Assembly: GCF_025698545.1 (NCBI RefSeq)
Contig: NC_068572.1
Location: 1,178,001 to 1,242,000, forward strand
Reading direction: 5' to 3'
Source: Gossypium raimondii
Taxonomy: Eukaryota > Streptophyta > Magnoliopsida > Malvales > Malvaceae
Length of the DNA: 64,000 bases
The position numbers and the translations under genes are program-made. Position 1 is the stretch's first letter. The number at the start of each line of letters is the position of its first letter. Below the pieces are notes generated by a model. It was given only the letters and a program-made list of their open reading frames with translations, did no database searches and was not told the origin of the DNA. Positions 1 to 11,790 of the stretch are shown here, one piece after another.

Positions 1-609
1 ATCCAAAACAAAGAAATTTGACAAATTTTTGAAGATTGTGAGCCAAAGTGATCCAGAAAAAAGAATGAGGGCCAAAATGAATAAATGTTATAGGTTAAAT
101 TTAATATTATGCCATTAGATTATTGATTTAAGATGCGGTAATGTTTAATTTTTAAATTTGATAAATTCCTAAACTTAGTAATTTTTTAGTTTTAGCTCTA
201 TCGACATTCTATTAGAATGTCACATCATTATATATTTTTATAAGAAAAATATACAAGTTTTAGATGATGACACGAGATAATATCTAAATGTTACGTTATC
301 ACATGAATCAAAACGGAAAAAGTTGCCAAACTATATGACTAATATGAATCAAAAGATATGTAGGGATTAAATTGAAAAAATTGACAAGTTCAAGAACTAA
401 ACGTTGCTTTTATTATTATATTTTTTATCATTTTCTCCATCAACTATCAAAATTTAGTCAAATTTATTTTGTTTTGGATGGAACAAGTAATTAAACAGTT
501 ACATTTGAATGGAATTGACATGGCAATCAGTGTGATTATTTATCGTGCTTTACTATCGACATGGATAATAAATTTTGAATGGATTCAATTATGGTTAAAG
601 TTGTTTTTG
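1..609. other. AT-rich spacer
   Basis: No gene, RNA or clear repeat end was recognised. The sequence is low-complexity AT-rich plant spacer with stops in all frames. Confidence 0.5.
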
Positions 610-1424
610 AGTAAACTACACCAATAGTCACTTAATTATTAGTATTCTTTTGCTACTCAATTATTCGAGTCTTCTTTTGATCATCTAACTATTAAAATTT
701 TCTTTTTGATCATCAATCGTTAAATTACCAACAAGAAGATAACTTGACAACAACTTTTAAAATTCTCGTAATAATAACTTTAGCTCTCAACGTTTATACA
801 TTGTGTCAATTTAGTCTTGATTCCAAAAAAATAACCCTCGATATTTACACTCGTAATTTGCTTATTCTTTTTCAATTTTACTTTTATTTGTGACATTAAT
901 GGTTATTTTTAAAACCGAGAAAAATAAAATTATTATCTTAGATTTTCGGTGTTTTCATTTTTGGTATATTCTCGATCAAATTTAGTTGATAGATTTGTTT
1001 TTTTAACTTTTTAGGTAAAAGTGTCGCAAAGAAAAACAAAATTGAAAAAAAAAAGGAGAGAGATAAAATTACAAGATGTGTAAACGTCGAGAATTAATTT
1101 TTTTTAGAATCAAGACTATAACGCAATGTATAAATATTGAGGGTTAAAGTTGCTATTATGCCAATTTTAAAAGTTGTCACTTTTTTTCGTCAATCGTTTA
1201 ACCGACGTTGACCAAAAAGAAAAAATTGAATAATTGAGTGATGATTTTGTAACTTTTCATAACTAGGTGACAAAAAAACATACCAATAACTGGGTGACTA
1301 CAAGTATAATCTACCCATGTTAACATCCGTTAACAAAAAAGTGATTTAAAATATGGATTTTGAATAACTAAATGACTAAATATAAATTTACTAATAGTTA
1401 AGTGACCATGAGTGCAATTAACCC
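610..1424. mobile_element. MITE with GTAAACTAC-type ends, itself interrupted
   Basis: The left end (GTAAACTACACCAATAGTCAC) and the right end (AAGTGACCATGAGTGCAATTAACCC read on +) form inverted repeats. They belong to the same family as the elements at 15975, 28246, 34153 and 50579. A second palindromic element occupies the middle (about 757-1169). No clear target duplication was seen at the outer ends. Confidence 0.55.
757..1169. mobile_element. Nested palindromic MITE
   Basis: Two arms of about 100 bp are inverted copies. The left arm reads 'TAGCTCTCAACGTTTATAC' and the right arm, reversed, reads 'TAACCCTCAATATTTATAC'. Both continue into a shared 'TAGTCTTGATTC' stretch. A related element is at about 47605-47785. 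Confidence 0.5.
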
Positions 1425-2133
1425 AATTATTCAATTATGTTCTGTCCTGTGCCGTACTGGATGTATAGAAATTTAGACAGGGACTAGATGGTACTACGGA
1501 AATTCTTAGATCTCTAATTTATTTGATATAATTATAAATTATAATATGATCCAAATGCATACATAAGCACATGGAATTGCATGATTTTTCCAGCATTATT
1601 CCAACCACATTATTAGCTGTCTTTTGCCTTTTTCCCTTTTACCACTGCCTCCAAGACATTTCATGTTTTTAAATGGGATAATTATGAATTTAACTCTCAA
1701 TATTTATATTCTTTTATCAATTTAGTCCCCAACTTTTCAAAAAGAAATAAACTTAACTATTAGTTTTCTCAAAAAGAGTCGAATTGTTGCTTTTTAATAG
1801 AAAGACTGCCTAAAACAGGGGTGAAGGGAAGGGGTAGCCCTTCAAATTTTATCAAATTTTAAGTCCATAAATGGTAAAATTGTAGTTTAACCCTCCCCAA
1901 AAAATAAAATATTGATTTAATTATTCTGAAAACAATAAAGATATATGTCAATAAATGGTGAAATCGCATTCTAACTTTCATACAAATATCCACGTATATT
2001 TCATGCTATTTTTATAAAAAAATATTTATCTTTTTTGAATATTTTTATAATTTTTAAATTGTTTGTTTTTGTAACATGTAAGACAAATAGTATCATGTCA
2101 GCATGAAATACATGTACATTGCTACACGGATTG
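1425..2133. other. AT-rich spacer with repeat fragments
   Basis: No coding signal was found. It contains a fragment resembling the palindromic family (around 1680-1740, 'AACTCTCAATATTTATA') and otherwise anonymous AT-rich sequence. Confidence 0.4.
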
Positions 2134-3393
2134 TAGGGGTGAACATTCGATCGAATCGAAAATTATCGAGTTAATCGAGTTTTCGAATCTCATTTTATCG
2201 TCCTAACTTTATTTGAAATTTTATCGAATCGAATTATTTGTTCGAGTTAAGTTTAAAATAAAATAAAATCATTGTTGTTTATTTTATGTAATTTTTCAAA
2301 AATAATTTTCTTAAAGTTTTTAAACATAATCATACAACAAAAAATTGAAGTAAATAAGTGAATAAATAAGAGTAACACAACATCACCCCAAATAAACAAC
2401 ATGATTCCAAATAAATAACAAACATAATGCAAAAAGATTATAGCATGAGTCGAAATAAACAACATTATAATAAAAAAAAAACAAAACATAAGCATCAAGC
2501 TTACTTGTCTTCAATAATCAATTGTTTGAAATTTACTAAAAAGTCATCCAAAACTGCCATTTCATATTTCACAGTTTTATTGAACATATAAACCAACCAA
2601 AACTTGGGGGTTCATGTCAGCTGCAATCAACCTCAGTATTTATAGTATAAATATTTTTGTGTGTGTATGTTCAAGTGAATTGGATGAGTAAAAGAGAGAC
2701 AGAAATAAGGTATATAAATGCCCAAACATCAAAAGAATAGTGAGATTGAATGAAAAATTGTCTATAGTCACAATCATCAAACGCAAGTTCAACAAATAGT
2801 TCCATCCTAAACATAAGTAAAACCAGACACAGATCCATAGAGTTCATGCTACGATATGTAGGACAACTAGGGATTACTAGATACTGTTAAGTTGACCAGT
2901 TGAACTATATTGTGAGAAAAACAAGGGAATAGGGGTTTAACCGTGTAACATTTTATCCTTTCAGTATGTTAGGAAGCCAGTGGAGTTGAATCATAGAAAA
3001 AAGATGGCTCATTCCCATTCCATATACCTAGCCTCCCTTTACAAGATCTGAATCCAAATCCTCCCAAGTTCTAAAAACTATAGTGTTCCTTTATTTACTT
3101 GAAATAAGGCTCACCTACATGCTGGATGAGACACAAGGTGAGGGTGTTTTTAGCTTTCAATCCTGTTATTTCCACCTAATTTCATCCTTCTAAGTTTGTT
3201 GAATCCTTTATGAAACATTAAAGGTAGCTATTTTATGAATTATGAAGTTACAATTAATATGCTTCTTCCATTAGGATTTAAATCCCGGTGGGAGTGACAT
3301 TCCATCAAGAAATTCTATGTTAAACAGTTACAACTAATATGTAAGCCTTTTACAAGAGTAATTAGCTAAAGGCAAATGTGTATACTGCATTAC
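2134..3393. mobile_element. hAT-like element, truncated copy A
   Basis: It starts with TAGGGGTGAACATTCGATCG, a hAT-type end. It runs collinear with the left part of the element at 7940-11117, as far as the shared 'AAATGTGTATACTGCAT' (about 3390 here, about 9419 there). It is shorter than the partner because of internal deletions, for example near 2600 and 2820. The part carrying gene exons in the partner is absent. Confidence 0.65.
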
Positions 3394-3708
3394 CCGAATT
3401 AACCAAATTGAATCACTACATAATTAAATTATTTGTAATTTTTATGATTAGGTTGGGTTGGGTTGAATACTTGGGTTTAGATTAGGTTTAGGTGAATAGT
3501 GGGCCTATTTATATATTATAATTTTATTTATTAATTTTTCGGTTAACCGGCCTGTTTCGAACCGAATTAACCGTTAACCGAAAAATAAAAAAATAATTAA
3601 CTGACCCCCCGATCGAAAAAATTCGGTTAACCGACCGATTAACCGAATTCGGTCGGTTAACCGAATTTTTTCGGTTTTACCCGAATTTTGCACACCCCTA
3701 GCTGTGTG
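3394..3708. mobile_element. hAT-type MITE right half
   Basis: It ends in '...TTTTGCACACCCCTA', preceded by repeated CGGTTAACCGA motifs. These are typical of a TAGGGGTGTGCA-type hAT terminal region. No matching left end was found, so it is a fragment or a replacement of the right side of copy A. Confidence 0.5.
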
Positions 3709-4003
3709 TCCCTACTTCGAATGTCCACATGGCCTGAGACACGGGCGCGTGTCTCAGCCATGTGATCCCTGCAGTGTGAAAAATTCTATCTTTTTTCATG
3801 AAATTCTAAATGTTTCCGATTTAGTCCTGAATTGTTTCTAAAGTATTCCTAAGGCCTCGAGGGCTCAAATAAGGGACGTTATGCATGAGTTTGATTGATG
3901 CCATGATTTACAAAATGGTTGAAATTGAATGTTTTAAGTTAAGATTTTTCGACAATGCTCCGTAACCCTATTCCGGTAACAGATACGGATTAGGGGAGTT
4001 ACA
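3709..4003. mobile_element. Gypsy-type LTR fragment
   Basis: The palindromic 'GAGACACGGGCGCGTGTCTC' stretch and the end 'GGATTAGGGGAGTTACA' are characteristic of a Gypsy LTR family that I recall as abundant in cotton. Only the 3' portion is present and no internal domain follows. Confidence 0.5.
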
Positions 4004-4858
4004 TAAACACCTTGTGTGCATTGCTCCACAAGAAATTCGATTTGAGAGTAAAGCTGACTTGGATGAATTTAACGCAACAAATTCGCCTAAAACTGCAAAA
4101 TTTGTCAGCTTAAAATTCGATACTATCAGCTAAATACGATGAGAGCAATGGTTTGTGAAGGATCAAGGCTGTTGTTACAAGTGGCTCAAACAAGACCGAG
4201 TTTGAATACATTTGTCGGTGGCTAGTTATGGGCACCAGTGAAAATGTCGCTTGTGTGATGCCCGATATTGAAAGAGTGTATGAGTTTGGTGGTGATGCTA
4301 TCCATGCTTGTGATTGCAAGTCCAGTGAAAATGTCAAGGTTTTTTAAGTTAAGTTCTAAATTTTCATATCAACTATGACATTAAAATGCCATTGTTTTTA
4401 ATGGGAATAACATAAAAAAGTTTTAAAATTCGATCACCAAAACCTAATCTTTGGTTAATCGTAACATCATTAACATTTTTAATATTTTGTTAAAAAGTCT
4501 ACTTGAAAAAATATAAAATGCTTAGGTTGATTAAATAATAATAAATTAAAAATATTATATTATATCATTTTAATATGAAACATCTTATAATGCTTTCTAA
4601 AACTAATATTTTAATAAATTATTATCTTACTAAAATAAAAATATGATTTTATAATAAAGGGTAAAATTGACATTTTTGTTTATTCTTTGCATATTCTGTA
4701 ACCCAAACATTGTATTACTCTATTCCTCATCTATTACATTCCACCCAACCAAATTGCATGATATCTCTATTCAATTCCCACCGAATACCATTCCATTCCT
4801 TCTCTATTTCATTAGAGCGAATTTAACAAAAACTAGAAAGACTAACTTGTAAGGTTGA
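4004..4858. other. Spacer and 3' flank of the RBM48-like gene
   Basis: No gene was recognised. A degenerate stretch at 4110-4340 stays open on the minus strand but resembles no family known to me. The rest is AT-rich. Confidence 0.35.
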
Positions 4859-7571
4859 TCAGATTCTTCTTCTATTGTCCACTCGTGTTTTCTTGGGTGT
4901 AGGTCCGGCTTGCAAATGTTCAGTGCTTGATTGAATCTAAAGCAAGAGATTGTAGAGTATAGGTTAAAAAACAAAGTCATATTACTATGAAAATATAACA
5001 TAACTAAAAATATCTCTCTAAAGACAAGCCAATCATGCAGTTCAGAGATTTATCACCTTATTGAGTTTGTCCCTAACCGTTTTAACCGTCTGATTCATCG
5101 ACCGGGAAGGGAAGTAGTCCTGAAAGCAGTCCCCATATCAGCATAGAGCAAATATTTATCACACAAATTACTATAGCAACCAAGGCATTAATAAAGAACT
5201 CTAGCAAAAGCAAAGAAAGCAATGGTGAAAAACAAAGCAACAGTTAACCGACAAACACCTATATTAAACTTTCTCCAATCATAAAACACCTAATTCATTT
5301 CTAGTTATTCGGCCGCGTATGCATTGATTCGAGTCACAATATTTTATATAATAGCACTTATAGCGCCAATATGAGTTACTAAATATTTTGAAACCAATTC
5401 AAAATCTCAGTATGCAGTTTCCATATAAGTTGCATATATAAATATAAAATGCATATTCGTAACTATATTCATGTAAAAATGATAAAAATATAAAAAGTAC
5501 TTGACTGACAGAACCTATTCTTGGTAAGAAGTGAAACAACATTTCAGCAACCCCATCAAACACTTGAGCATTCTAACACCCACAAATTTAAAGAACATCT
5601 AGATCAAAATGCTTTAGCATGTTTGGCTCAATTGTTTCAAAGAGGAGTGACACTTCTAGATCTTTAGGCGTACGTCTACATTCAAATCTGAGCAATAATT
5701 AAGAAAAAGGAAAGAAAATAATGGAAGGTAACAACAAACTTTCCTTTAGAAGAAGTTCCAACAATTTATTGTTTGTTTCCACCAGTAAGTCTAAAACAAG
5801 GACCAAAATGTGAAACTCAAACACCCAAAGATTAGCAAGGCTTTTTTCTCTCTTTAACACCCTTTCTGACATTTCATTTATGTTAGGGTGACGGGAAAAT
5901 GCTACAATCAGCACCTAAATGTAATCCCAATAAATCCATTTTGACCAGTAACAAAACCCAATCCATCTCAGTCACAACAAAATGGATTACACAAACAAAG
6001 CCCTAAATTAAAGCATATTATAATACACAGCCAGATGCACAATAAAAGAAGATTATACATACTCAGGAATGACATGTACTCTGTCCTAATTCAATCAACT
6101 GGACCTAACTTAATTCAACTGGGGTCAGCAGCCGAAAGGCATTTACAAACTTAGCCTTACAACATGCTTCATCTAAGTCATAAACAACTACTAGAATACC
6201 ATGTAGTGCCAGTGAACTTCACTGGTCAAATTGTAATAAAGAAGAAGAAGAAAGAAATAAAATGAGTTAATTTTTACTTTCAAACAGTAAACAAGTTAAA
6301 GGATTAAAATCTGGGATGATGTTGTTAGAAAGTATTCCACACCTTGTCAGATGACACTCTTGTTATTCGAGCATTATTACTGTGAGACCTGAACTCTGCA
6401 TCCCCAACATCCCTAAGGAGAGGAAAAACCATAGTTTATTTAGAGAAAGAATGCAAAAAGGAAATAATGATGACAGTAGCAACATGAATTTGAACAGCGT
6501 ACTACCTCAGTCGATTATTAATCTGGTTAGGAATATGATGAGATGAAGCAGGAAGTGATGGAGCCTCATTGGAAGAGAGCACGCGATGAACTGGATGCCC
6601 TTTAGATCTTTGAGCTGATATCACAGCATAACAACATAACATGCATGAGAATATATAATCACAACTAGAAAGCAGTTCCTATTTGAAACATGGACATTCT
6701 TTTTTCCAATTATATGTAAAAGATAGGTACGTCAAAAAGCTAAATTTTTAGAGTAATGTATTAAGCATACAATTCAGTCTTGCAAGGATTTCTTTCCTTC
6801 TGCCTTCTAACTTATCTTTGGTGTCATCAAGGCTTTCAAATTGAGGAGCATATGAGACCAGCAAATGATTCCCCAAGAACACAAACTCGTCCAATTTTCT
6901 CTTCGCAAACCTAATGGATTAAATGGTTAACAAAATATATATTCAGTTTTTCACCAATTTCCATGGTTGCATATTGAAATTAGCTTTCCAACAGAGGTAT
7001 ATTATTGACTAAGTACATGAAACAGTGTGACAGTTATTGGAGGAAAATGTTAGAAAAGGGTCAAGTTCAATGACCTGGCATTGCTAATGAGTCGAAATTT
7101 GATCCAATAAACATCAGTAAATTGCTCACAATCTTCTGCATCCATTGGTTTACATCTGAAAGGCAAAACAAAATGTGAGCATAAGCATCATCAAAAGTTT
7201 TCTTCAAATAATTAAAAATGGAAAGGAAAAAATAAAAAAGGAGAGAGAACTTACTTACTCTTCAACGTCTCCGTAATTAGCAAAGAGTTTCAGCAAATCA
7301 TCGCCACATCCCAAAGCGGGAACGTTCCTCACAATCAAATATCTGTCAACCAACAATTCAATTTCATTTTTGGTTGTGTTTGTGGCAAGATAGATTTTAG
7401 CTTCAACAGTTTCAATTGTAAGACTTTTTGATGATTTGTTGGTGAAATAAAATGAACTTGAATTCTTCAACTGGAAACAATTGGTAAGTAAACAAGGATA
7501 GGATTGACCTGGATTAAATCAGAGACTGTATAGACGCGAACTGCTGGCGGATCTTCTTTGTAACGAGGCAT
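4859..7571 (-). CDS. RBM48: RBM48-like RNA-binding protein, eight exons, phase conflict after exon 1
   Basis: In maize and humans RBM48 works in the nucleus with ARMC7 in splicing of U12-type introns. Exons (minus strand): 7571-7509, 7342-7259, 7155-7075, 6910-6771, 6614-6506, 6412-6343, 5119-5057, 4936-4859. All junctions are GT-AG and phases fit from exon 2 to the stop. The start reads MPRYKEDPPAVRVYTVSD, followed by an RRM over exons 2-4 (YLIVRNVPALGCGDDLL, KPMDAEDCEQFTDVYW, RFAKRKLDEFVFLGNHL). After it come a Ser-rich linker and the conserved tail DYFPSRSMNQTVKTVRDK ending KKTRVDNRRRI. Expected length is about 228 aa. Oddity: exon 1 is 63 nt (phase 0) while exon 2 must be entered with two carried bases, so the frame is off by one. 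Homologues, as I recall them, read D-E-S-R-Y-L here, where this copy has GATTTAATCCAG. Either an indel, an assembly error or unusual splicing explains it. Confidence 0.85.
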
Positions 7572-7939
7572 GTTGAAAATTGTTGGCTTTTTACCTCCAA
7601 AACTCACCACGCACTCCCCGCGCCAACGCTGACCCTTTGGTCGATTGCCTGCAAATATCGATGTATCGTTTTAGGGTAAACCAACTGGGCTGTTTTTTTT
7701 TCTTTCAACTATCTATCACTTTTTTAAATAATAAATTTAATTATATATACATATTATATTATATTGATTTACATATAATTTTAAAAAATAAAATTTACAG
7801 ATTTACAAATAATTTCAATTTATTTCTAATTCTAAAATTTTAAAAAAATATAAAACCACATAAATATTTTCAAAAATATAATAATAAATTTAAAAATATA
7901 TAAAAAATGTTGAAAATAATAATATATAAAATTTTAAAA
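7572..7939. other. 5' flank of the RBM48-like gene
   Basis: This is the promoter-side flank between the RBM48 start and the hAT-like element. It turns extremely AT-rich after 7720. No motif was assigned. Confidence 0.4.
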
Positions 7940-10900
7940 TAGTGAGCATTCGATCGAATCGAATCGAAAATTTTCGAGTTAATCGAGTTTTCGAATCTCA
8001 TTTTATCATCCTAACTTTATTTGAAATTTTATCGAATCGAATCGAGTGAGATAGAAATCGAATCGAATTATTTGTTCGAGTTAAGTTTAAAAATAAAATA
8101 AAATTATTTTTCTTTATTTTTATGTAATTTTTCAAAAATAATTTTATTTAAAGTTTTAAACATAATCATACAACAAAAAATTGAAGTAAATAAGTGAATA
8201 AATAAAAGTAACACAACATCAACCCAAATAAACAACATGATTCCAAATAAATAACAAACATAATACAAAAAGATTATAATAAAAAACATAAGTAAAAGTC
8301 CAAGTAAATAGCATGAGTCGAAATAAACAACATTATAATAAAAAAACAAAACATAAGCATCAAGCTTACTTGTCTTCAATAATCAATTGTTTGAAATTTA
8401 CTAAAAAGTCATCCAAAACTGCCATTTCATACTTCACAGTTTTATTGAACATATAAACCAACCAAAACTTGGGGGTTCATATCAGCTGCAATCAACTTTG
8501 CTGTAATTGCAATCAACCTCAGTATTTATAGTATTTTTGTGTGTGTATATTCAAGTGAATTGGATGAGTAAAAGAGAGACAGAAATAAGGTATATAAATG
8601 CCCAAACATCAAAAGAACAATGAGATTAATGAAAAATTGTCTATAGTCACAATCATCAAATGCAAGTTCAACAAATAGTTCCATCCTAAACATAAGTAAA
8701 ATCCTAATACTGAAATCAGATGCTTCTGAACCTAGTTCACAAGCTGGAAGAACACAGATCCATAAAGTTAGACCACAAATACAATTTTGAAAGTTCATGC
8801 TACAATATGTAGGACAACTAGGGATTATTAGATACTGTTAAGTTGACCAGTTGAACTATATTGTGAGAAAAACAAGGGAATAGGGATTTAACCGTGTAAC
8901 ATTTTATCCTTTCAGTATGTTAGGAAGCCAGTCGACTTGAATCATAGAAAAAAGATGGCTCTTCCACATTCCATATACCTAGCCTCCCTTTACAAGATCT
9001 GAATCCAAATCCTCCAAGTTGAAGTCCCAAGTTCTAAAAATTATAGTGTTCCTTTATTTACTTGAAATAAGGTTCACCTACATGTTGGAGACACAAGGTG
9101 AGGGTGTTTTTAGCTTTGAATCCTGTACCTTTCATCCTGTTATTTCCACCTAATTTCATCTTTCTAAGTTTGTTGAATCCTTTATGAAACATATCAACAG
9201 CATGCATGCTAAGGTTACATTAAAGGTAGCTATTTTATGAATTATGAAGTTACAATTAATATGCTTCTTCCATTAGGATTTAAATACCGGAGGGAGTGTA
9301 ATAGTATTGAATTTAAAACAGTTAAACATTCCATCAAGAAATTCTATGTTAAACAGTTACAACTAATATGTAAGCCTTTTACAAGAGTAATTAGCTAAAG
9401 GCAAATGTGTATACTGCATCACAGAAAAAAGAACACAATACAATTATGAAGACCAAAAAGCAGCAAAAGAGAAAAGGAATAAATCAAATTTGGATACAAT
9501 TAAACAAATATGCAAGGACAGACAGGCAGACACATAAACATATTGCTTACTTGTACAAGTGAAGGCTTATATCGCAGCTTCAGTTTGGGAAAGGCATGCC
9601 CGTTAAACGCAGGAGATGTCTGAACTAGTATATCTGAAAATCTGTCATCTTCTTTTAACCATTCAACATATGCAAAAGAATGTTTTGAGGGCCCACTATA
9701 CTGCAAAATGAAGGGGTACAGAAGAAATTATTAGTGGCAAAACATGAACTACTCCTCCAAGGAATCTGATAGGCATTATGCACTGCAAACCAAGCTATGC
9801 AACTTTCTAGCACTGCCATCAATATCAATCATTTACTTGCATTCAAGAAATACTCTGCCCTTGTTTTTCCAAACAACATACGACTTGAGTACTTTAAAAG
9901 GAAAGGAGGAATGGGAGGGAAAGAAGAGAACAAAAAAGACCAAACTATACTATCTTCTACAATTAATCAATATGCTGGAAGGAACTAAGCACCAAGAGAG
10001 TGCTGAATGAAGATAGGAAAAATATGCCTGTACATACATGGAAAAGCATATGAGAACTATATGCATTTTCAATTACTAAAATTTCTGTAGTTTAAATTTG
10101 AAAAGAACTGTACAAGGTCAAAAATGAAGCAAACACTAGCATTTGCAACCTAATATTTCATTTTCGTTAGCAAAAAAAAGGGATAAAAAACACCCTTTTG
10201 TTTAATCGAGCATGAAAAATCAAATGAGCAGAAAAACAATGTCGATTCATCACCAAATTATGGAGTGGTAGAATATGACAGTAATGACAAAGCTCAAATC
10301 GCCTTGAATAATGAAATGTAACTATTTGTTCAATTATTAATTAATAAAAAACGCAAGGGGCGACTGACAAAGTACCTGTGCGTTAATCCCTTGTTCGTTT
10401 ATATAGATTCGGCCATGTATGTCCAAACCCTGAAAATAAAATTGAAAAAATAAATAAATGAAACGCCTGGTAGAGCAGAAGAAAGGAGTTTGGTTATCGA
10501 CGATTTGAATTTGGATTTGGTCCTCAAAGCTTGGATTTGAGTTTGGTTCATGTAACGAAAACTATATCTGAGTTTCAGAAAGAAGTTTCGAAGATCAAAA
10601 ATGGGTTTCAAAGGTTATCCAAGATTACGGATTATCTTCAAAGATTGGAAGATGAGATGAAGAAAATTGATGGATCAGTGTAAGGAGGAAGAAATAGAGT
10701 GTAAAGAAATACAGTGTTAGGAAAGGAATAAAAGTTAACATACCTTTGAAATTCAAAGGTAGAAGACGTAGAACGGTAGAAGCACTGCTCTAACCTCTGA
10801 TTCTGGAATTGGGTGGAGCCGTGTGGAGGACCGGAGGTGGATTGGGAAAAAAAGGGAAGAGGAAGAGGGCACGGGCTGCTTAGGGATTTTAGAAGTGACT

Positions 10901-11117
10901 TTTGTTTTAAATGTAGTGTATTTTTAAAATAAAAAATATATTTTAAAAATAAAAAAAATATGATTTATATTCGAATTATTCGAATTCAAAAATTCAACTC
11001 GACTCGAACTCGAAATTCAAAAAAAAATTCGAATTGATTCGATTAACTCGATTCGTTTAACTCAAAATTTAAATTTTTTTTGATTTTTTCTAATCGAATC
11101 GAGTTTTACTCATCCTA
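7940..11117. mobile_element. hAT-like non-autonomous element carrying a gene fragment (copy B)
   Basis: The left end is TAGTGAGCATTCGATCGAAT. The right end, read on the minus strand, is TAGGATGAGTAAAACTCGAT. Both are followed by CGAATCGAGTTAATCGAG-type subterminal repeats, giving inverted ends about 3.2 kb apart. The left 1.5 kb is shared with copy A at 2134-3393. The right half holds two intact exons of a rhodanese/TrhO-like gene on the minus strand. No transposase was seen. Flanking 8-mers (TTTTAAAA and TTAACACT) do not match, so the borders rest on end similarity only. Confidence 0.55.
9551..10429 (-). pseudogene. Rhodanese-like protein 8 (STR8/TrhO-like) gene fragment
   Basis: Two consecutive exons are recognisable: 10429-10376 (18 codons, GLDIHGRIYINEQGINAQ) and 9700-9551 (50 codons, from YSGPSKHSFAYVEWL to FPKLKLRYKPSLVQ). 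Both have correct acceptor and donor sites and compatible phase. In plants this segment belongs to the N-terminal domain of chloroplast rhodanese-like protein 8, related to bacterial TrhO (tRNA U34 hydroxylase). The rhodanese domain and catalytic cysteine are not found downstream. The coding exons before GLDIHG are not found upstream either. A possible short 5' exon ends near 10743. The fragment lies inside the hAT-like element, so capture is the simplest explanation. The exons carry no stop, so a chimeric transcript remains possible. Confidence 0.7.
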
Positions 11118-11790
11118 TTAACACTAACAACATTTTATTACCAAATATATCATTTTATCTTTTTAATTCTTTTTATATTTACCGATTAAATATTAATTCA
11201 ATTAAATATTAAAGACTACTCCGCAATGAAAAACTAATAATTTATACCATAAATATTCTTTGCTTTACTTCTATTTTAATCCAAAACAATTCAACTTCTA
11301 CTATTAATTCCTATACTATGAATTATGTGGATTCCTTCACTAACTTCAATTTAGTAAAATTTAGTCCTTATAAATTTTAAAATTTTAATCATTAAATTTA
11401 TTAAAATAAATTCTTCTATTTTAAAAAAAATTATGATGCAACTATTATTAATAAGTCAAAACTGAAGTTTTGAAATTTAAAAATTAATTTGAAAAATATA
11501 GAAATCAAAATACAGTGTAGAGACCAAATCTATAACTTACTCGGAATACAGGGACTAATAGTAGAATTTGATCAATGTAAATAAGTCCAAACTACCATTA
11601 AGCAAAAATAGTAGTACACATTGCATATGCTGTAGCTCTTTGCGGTTCAATAAGCAAGTCCATTGAACATTTTGAAAAGAAGAGGCAAAACATTACGACC
11701 GCATATATACAGGTTCTCCGATCATTAAAACCTGATGAATTTCTGAAGCTGTTGACAATCTTTGAAAGCATATCGGAAAAGCCGTTGACG
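11118..11790. other. Spacer and TAF7 3' flank
   Basis: AT-rich. The stretch from about 11600 to 11790 immediately follows the TAF7 stop and is probably its 3' UTR. No other gene was seen. Confidence 0.4.

Noticed and set aside
4110-4337. Minus-strand frame of 75 codons
   Set aside because: No similarity was recognised, the setting is repeat flank, and no splice or expression signal is visible.
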